This document shows positions 60,059 to 64,000 of a stretch of 64,000 bases of DNA, piece after piece. Position 1 is the stretch's first letter. Every line of letters starts with the position of its first letter. The DNA is from Bacteroidales bacterium. Its GTDB lineage: Bacteria > Bacteroidota > Bacteroidia > Bacteroidales > UBA932. Below the pieces are notes generated by a model, which saw only the letters and a program-made list of their open reading frames with translations, did no database searches and was not told the DNA's origin. The stretch spans positions 1 through 64,000 of the forward strand of contig SUYO01000001.1 in assembly GCA_015060385.1 (NCBI GenBank), written 5' to 3'. The position numbers and the translations under genes are program-made.

Positions 60059-61134
60059 TTTCTCAATTTAATTATATCACCATCCCTGATAACATCACCT
60101 GCAGTCATGCCATTCATCTTAAGCAGATTCTTCATACGGACTCCATATCTCTGAGATATCGACCTAATGGATTCATCTCCTTCCACGACATGCTTGTCTA
60201 GTCCCTTTACAGCCTGCTTCTTCTTAGGCTTGAGGTAGATCTCAGTTCCAGGAGCCAATGATTCTTCCCCGGCAAGGTCATTGAACTTTATAAGTTCGCG
60301 GACAAAAAGGTTGTTGGACGCCGCAATTGAAGCCAGAGTCTCGCCTTCCACCGTCCTGACAAACGGCACGCCATTCCTTTTGTATACCTCACGGGACATG
60401 CTGAAATGGAACTCCTGTCTCTGCTCCTGGGTCAAGGATTCCACCTGTTCTATCTCGTTTGGCGACTTCGGAAGTTCCTCCGGAACATCTTTCCTGACGG
60501 CAGGCTTGTCCTTCCTTACAACAGCCTTCTCCTTCTTTGCAGCAGCTTTCTCCTTCCTGGTCTCCGTCTTCTCTGAAGCACGATGAGACTTCCTGTCCGA
60601 CTTGGCGAATGAAGCCGGCTTCCTGTCATACTCATGAAGTCCGTAATCCTCTATGAGCTTTATAAGCTTCGAAGGATAGGACGGGTCTGTGGCATAACCT
60701 GCCTTCTTCAGACCATGAGCCCACGACTTGTAATCCGTGATCTTGTAATCAAACAGGAACTTGTACCTGTCCCTGTAGCGAAGAAAGTCGGAATGGTCAC
60801 GGTACGACTGCTCCGGAGAAGGATAAACCCTGAAACACTCCCCTTTACGGTCATCATCATGATACATCTTCTTTCCTGTCCAGCCGTTGTGACATTTTAT
60901 TCCGAAATGGTTGTTGCCCTTTACCGCAAGTTCGGAAAGTCCGTAACGGGATTCAAGAAGTCCCTGGGCAAGCGTAATGCTGGCAGGAACTCCGCTTCTG
61001 TACATCTCCTCTACGGCAAGCGTAGCGAACTGATCTATGTATATTTCCTGAGGGGTCTTCTCTTCCTTTGCAGCTATTGAAGCCGAAGCCGACAGGCAGA
61101 GGAGCATAGATGTTATAAAGGTAATGATTCTCAT
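60055..61134 (-). CDS. Glucosaminidase with two LysM domains
   Basis: 359 residues. Signal peptide to about ASIAA (residue 22). N-acetylglucosaminidase domain (about 30-170): ITLAQGLLESRYGLSELAVKGNNHFGIK holds the catalytic Glu; YHDDDRKGECFRVYPSPEQSYRDHSDFL follows. A Lys/Glu-rich linker (about 175-235, KEKAAAKKEKAVVRKDK) leads to two LysM peptidoglycan-binding repeats (TVEGETLASIAASNNLFVRELIKFND; VVEGDESIRSISQRYGVRMKNLLKMN). A murein hydrolase of the FlgJ/SagA kind, coupled to mltG by a four-base overlap. Confidence 0.92.
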   Translation of the reverse strand: MRIITFITSMLLCLSASASIAAKEEKTPQEIYIDQFATLAVEEMYRSGVPASITLAQGLLESRYGLSELAVKGNNHFGIKCHNGWTGKKMYHDDDRKGECFRVYPSPEQSYRDHSDFLRYRDRYKFLFDYKITDYKSWAHGLKKAGYATDPSYPSKLIKLIEDYGLHEYDRKPASFAKSDRKSHRASEKTETRKEKAAAKKEKAVVRKDKPAVRKDVPEELPKSPNEIEQVESLTQEQRQEFHFSMSREVYKRNGVPFVRTVEGETLASIAASNNLFVRELIKFNDLAGEESLAPGTEIYLKPKKKQAVKGLDKHVVEGDESIRSISQRYGVRMKNLLKMNGMTAGDVIRDGDIIKLRK

Positions 61135-61152
61135 ATCCTGCGAAGATAATAA

Positions 61153-62106
61153 TTATTTTGAAGATTGCCACGTCGCTTCGCGACTCGCAATGACGTGAGG
61201 GACATCAATCATGTCCCCGTCCTTTGCAAGATAGCTTTCGGGAAATATCGACCTGAGTTCATCCAGATAGAAGTCCACAGAAGGGAAACGTGAAGAATAA
61301 TGTCCGACAAGTAATCTGTCCACTCCAGCCTCCCTTGCAACTGAAGCAGCCTGAACGGTAGTGGAATGGAAGTTCTTCTCTGCCATTTCCGACATTTCCG
61401 CAGGGTATGTGGCCTCATGGTACAGAAGGCTGACACCCTTCACCCACGTCGCAAGCTCCGGGAAAGGAGCCGTATCGCTGCAATATGCATAGCTTCTCGG
61501 CTCATAAGGTCTGTATGCAGCCTCGGTGTGGGGAATGACACGATCTCCCCTGACCACATCCTCTCCCCTCTTCAAGGTACCTATTTCCGCAAGGCTGAGT
61601 CCATATCTGCCGATCGCTTCCTTATATACATTATATGGAGGCACCTTCTCACGAATGATGAAACCGTAGGTCTCTCCCCTATGTCTGAGAGGGAAAGAAA
61701 GCAGTTCCACGGTCCTGTTCTCATACACGATTTCAGGCTCGGACATATCCAGCTCCACGAGATTGATCTCATATTTCACACCCTCTCCGAAATGCTGCAT
61801 GAAGAAATCAAGTACAGGACGGAAGGTCTTGGGAGCGTAAATGTTCAGGACAGAACTTCGTCCCAACATCCCCATTGTCGAAAGAAGACCGAAGATACCG
61901 AAGAGATGGTCTCCATGGATATGGCTCAGACAAAGGTGCTCTATCTTCTGGAACGACACCTTCGCCCTGCGGAGCTGCATCTGCGCTCCTTCGCCGCAGT
62001 CAATCATAAACAAGCGCCCACGTACGTCAAGTACCTGGGCGCTTGGATATCTTTCTGTAGTGGGCAGGGCCGAAGCCGTGCCCAATACATTAAGAGTGAA
62101 ATTCAT
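61153..62106 (-). CDS. rnz: Ribonuclease Z
   Basis: 317 residues. Metallo-beta-lactamase-fold endonuclease maturing tRNA 3' ends, relevant because several tRNAs here lack encoded CCA. CLSHIHGDHLFGIFGLL near residue 58 is the HxHxDH zinc motif; CSDTAPFP near 210, LYHEATYP near 232, NFHSTTVQAASVAREAGVDRLLVGHYSSRF near 248 complete the site. The final residues (VIASREATWQSSK) are encoded by a dispersed-type palindromic repeat. Begins three bases after rpsA and lies in its operon. Confidence 0.94.
   Translation of the reverse strand: MNFTLNVLGTASALPTTERYPSAQVLDVRGRLFMIDCGEGAQMQLRRAKVSFQKIEHLCLSHIHGDHLFGIFGLLSTMGMLGRSSVLNIYAPKTFRPVLDFFMQHFGEGVKYEINLVELDMSEPEIVYENRTVELLSFPLRHRGETYGFIIREKVPPYNVYKEAIGRYGLSLAEIGTLKRGEDVVRGDRVIPHTEAAYRPYEPRSYAYCSDTAPFPELATWVKGVSLLYHEATYPAEMSEMAEKNFHSTTVQAASVAREAGVDRLLVGHYSSRFPSVDFYLDELRSIFPESYLAKDGDMIDVPHVIASREATWQSSK
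61163..61197 (-). repeat. Palindromic repeat forming the 3' end of rnz
   Basis: On the minus strand the 35-base element starts CACGTCATTGCGAG and ends GACGTGGCAATC, with CACGTC/GACGTG, ATTGC/GCAAT and TCGC/GCGA complementary pairs. It resembles the GTCATTGCGAG...GAAGC-type repeats scattered in many bacterial genomes. Only one copy is in this window. Confidence 0.7.
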
Positions 62107-62109
62107 GGA

Positions 62110-63948
62110 TTACTTGTTCTCGAGCTGGCTCTTAAGTGCTGCGAGAGCGTCGAGGTCACCGAGAGTGGTCTTCTCTACGCTTGAGTTGATCTTCTTCACA
62201 GCCTTCTTAGTGTTGTCAGCCTCTGCAGCAGCCTTCTGTGCTCTTTCCTCAACAGCAGCAGCGTAAGTCTTAGCGTGTGAGAGAGCTACCTTCTTAGCGC
62301 TTCTCTTGAGAGCGATAACCTTGAATGAGAGAGTCTCACCTGTTACAGGCATTGAACCGTCCTCCTTAACGAGGTCCCTGTTGAAGCACTCGCCGTCAAC
62401 ATCCTCCTCAAGAGCGATTACAGCTACCTTGTCACCGAGGTTCTTTACCTTACCCTCAACAACAGTACCTACAGCATACTTAGCCTCAACCTCATCCCAT
62501 GGGTTAGGAAGGAGCTGCTTGTGACCGAGTGAAAGCTTGTGGTTCTCCTCATCGAAGTCAAGGATTACAACCTCGATAGTGTCACCAGCTGCAACGAGCT
62601 CTGACGGATGCTTGATCTTGTTCCAAGAGAGGTCGCTGATGTGTACGAGACCCTCGATTCCCTCCTCAAGCTCAGCGAATACGCCGAAGTTTGTAATATT
62701 GCGTACAGAAGCAGTGTGCTTAGAACCTACTGCATACTTCTCGCGGATGTTCTCCCAAGGGTTAGCAACGAGCTGCTTGAGACCGAGAGACATCTTCTTC
62801 TCCTCGCGGTCGAGAGTAAGGATCTGAGCCTCAACCTCGTCACCAGCCTTAAGGAAGTCAGAAGCGATGCGGAGTCTTGGAGACCATGACATCTCCGATA
62901 CGTGGATAAGACCCTCTACGCCTGGCTCGATCTCTACGAATGCGCCGTAGTCAGCGATGAGGACAACCTTACCCTTAACCTTGTCACCAACCTTGAGGTT
63001 TGCATCGAGTGCATCCCAAGGGTGCTGGCAGAGCTGCTTGAGACCGAGAGCGATTCTCTTCTTTGACTCATCGAAGTCAAGGATAACCACGTTGATCTTC
63101 TGGTCGAGAGCGACAACCTCCTCTGGATGGTTGATACGTCCCCATGAAAGGTCTGTGATGTGGATGAGACCGTCAACACCGCCGAGGTCAACGAATACAC
63201 CGTAACCTGTGATGTTCTTGACAGTTCCCTCAAGAACCTGACCCTTCTCGAGCTTGCCGATGATCTCGCTCTTCTGCTGCTCGAGCTCAGCCTCGATAAG
63301 TGCCTTGTGTGAAACAACAACGTTGCGGAACTCCTGGTTGATCTTCACGATCTTGAAGTCCATAGTCGTGTCAACATACTGATCGTAGTCGCGGATAGGC
63401 TTGATGTCGATCTGTGAACCTGGGAGGAATGCCTCGATTCCGAATACGTCCACGATCATACCGCCCTTTGTGCGTGTCTTCACGTAACCCTTTACGATCT
63501 CGTCTGCATTGTATGCAGCGTTTACCATATCCCAAGAACGGAGCTGGCGTGCCTTCTTGTGAGAAAGGATAAGCTGACCCTTCTTGTCCTCAGTATTCTC
63601 TACGAATACCTCAACCTTGTCACCTACTGCAAGGTCCTGGTTGTAACGGAACTCAGGAGCCATGATGACACCCTCGCTCTTGTAGCCGATGTTCACGATA
63701 ACCTCTCTCTTGCTGATTGCTGTAACGACGCCCTCTACGACCTCGCCCTCAACAACCTTTGAAAGAGTCTGGTTGTACTGCTCAGCGATCTCCTCAACTG
63801 AAGCACCGTAAACATCATCATTCTCAAATGCATCCCAGTCAAACTCCTCAGGAGCAACTGAAGCGTTGAGAACGCTCTTCTTGGTTTCTTCTACTGCTGG
63901 AGCTGCAACTACCTCTGCAGCCTCAACAACTGTCTTGTTTTCTTCCAT
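62110..63948 (-). CDS. rpsA: 30S ribosomal protein S1
   Basis: 612 residues from the ATG at 63948. Binds mRNA on the 30S subunit and aids initiation, important where Shine-Dalgarno sequences are lacking, as in this genome. Six S1 RNA-binding repeats; the clearest are GTVKNITGYGVFVDLGGVDGLIHITDLSW, GKVVLIADYGAFVEIEPGVEGLIHVSEMSW and ASVRNITNFGVFAELEEGIEGLVHISDLSW. An acidic, Val/Ala-rich N-terminal extension (about 1-45). Strong codon bias. First gene before rnz; its promoter lies beyond the window, and 63949-64000 holds only AT-rich leader. Confidence 0.96.
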   Translation of the reverse strand: MEENKTVVEAAEVVAAPAVEETKKSVLNASVAPEEFDWDAFENDDVYGASVEEIAEQYNQTLSKVVEGEVVEGVVTAISKREVIVNIGYKSEGVIMAPEFRYNQDLAVGDKVEVFVENTEDKKGQLILSHKKARQLRSWDMVNAAYNADEIVKGYVKTRTKGGMIVDVFGIEAFLPGSQIDIKPIRDYDQYVDTTMDFKIVKINQEFRNVVVSHKALIEAELEQQKSEIIGKLEKGQVLEGTVKNITGYGVFVDLGGVDGLIHITDLSWGRINHPEEVVALDQKINVVILDFDESKKRIALGLKQLCQHPWDALDANLKVGDKVKGKVVLIADYGAFVEIEPGVEGLIHVSEMSWSPRLRIASDFLKAGDEVEAQILTLDREEKKMSLGLKQLVANPWENIREKYAVGSKHTASVRNITNFGVFAELEEGIEGLVHISDLSWNKIKHPSELVAAGDTIEVVILDFDEENHKLSLGHKQLLPNPWDEVEAKYAVGTVVEGKVKNLGDKVAVIALEEDVDGECFNRDLVKEDGSMPVTGETLSFKVIALKRSAKKVALSHAKTYAAAVEERAQKAAAEADNTKKAVKKINSSVEKTTLGDLDALAALKSQLENK

Positions 63949-64000
63949 TGTAAAATTTAAAAACAAACTAGTGGGTTAAACATTATTTATTGTGCCTTGC

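Noticed and set aside
61366..62184. 272-residue open frame antisense to rnz and the rpsA end
   Set aside because: Crosses two well-supported genes on the other strand and has no family features.

Overview
The window is a piece of a Bacteroidota chromosome, most likely from an uncultured gut-type Bacteroidales. Four things point there. At least twenty genes are preceded by the Bacteroidota -7 element TAnnTTTG, several with a TTTG or TTG about 19-21 bases upstream. Shine-Dalgarno sequences are almost absent. Families largely confined to the phylum are present (DUF4251, DUF4290, DUF3822, FISUMP and DUF4906-like lipoproteins). Class IIB aldolase, AddAB, pyruvate phosphate dikinase and an ackA-ptb-buk cluster also fit. 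Placement near Rikenellaceae or Candidatus Cryptobacteroides is only a guess. Almost all of the window is core or housekeeping; no phage, insertion sequence, CRISPR array or integrase was seen, and no gene-free stretch exceeds 300 bases.

Layout. 1-2.5 kb: a tRNA-Lys trio and an envelope operon (DUF4251, DUF4136 lipoprotein, beta-barrel). 2.5-8.2 kb: a RelA-type synthetase with a decayed hydrolase site, a C_GCAxxG_C_C protein, pyrophosphatase, aldolase, guanylate kinase and NadD. 8.2-11.9 kb: SulP transporter, RsmD, DUF3822 and an unknown membrane-anchored protein. 12-18.1 kb: DHH phosphoesterase, two FKBP lipoproteins, MATE pump, cytidylate-kinase-like protein and a serine hydrolase. 18.1-21.4 kb: acetate kinase, phosphate butyryltransferase and butyrate kinase under one promoter with a palindromic control region. 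21.5-29.5 kb: minimal ComEC-like protein, TPM and LemA proteins, FISUMP lipoprotein, ApbE, DUF4290 and FtsK. 29.5-35.6 kb: AddA/AddB. 35.7-41.9 kb: stand-alone rubredoxin plus reverse rubrerythrin, Hsp15, ManA with a His/Cys-rich insert, Hsp20, tRNA-Asp and tRNA-Val, FolC and an orphan PurL-like protein. 42-50.4 kb: PPDK, a GH43 glycosidase, S1/P1 nuclease, pseudouridine synthase and DnaK. 50.5-53.6 kb: a large surface lipoprotein behind an odd repeat-containing leader. 53.6-64 kb: RF1, GNAT-like protein, TcdA, MazG, acetyl-CoA hydrolase/transferase, MltG, glucosaminidase, RNase Z and ribosomal protein S1.

How the genes work together. Central carbon and energy metabolism recurs (aldolase, PPDK, pyrophosphatase, AckA, Ptb, Buk, CoA-transferase), as expected of a fermenter that may make acetate and butyrate and handles pyrophosphate actively. 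The reverse rubrerythrin pair fits an anaerobe exposed to oxygen. The most notable points are non-coding: a tandem-repeat/inverted-repeat leader before the surface lipoprotein, a cluster of TGTCA/TGACA pentamers before dnaK, two extragenic hairpin repeats in convergent intergenic gaps, a dispersed-type palindrome that forms the C-terminus of RNase Z, and a group of promoters placed only 4-8 bases before the start codon, predicting leaderless or nearly leaderless mRNAs. No wholly new multi-gene system was recognised.
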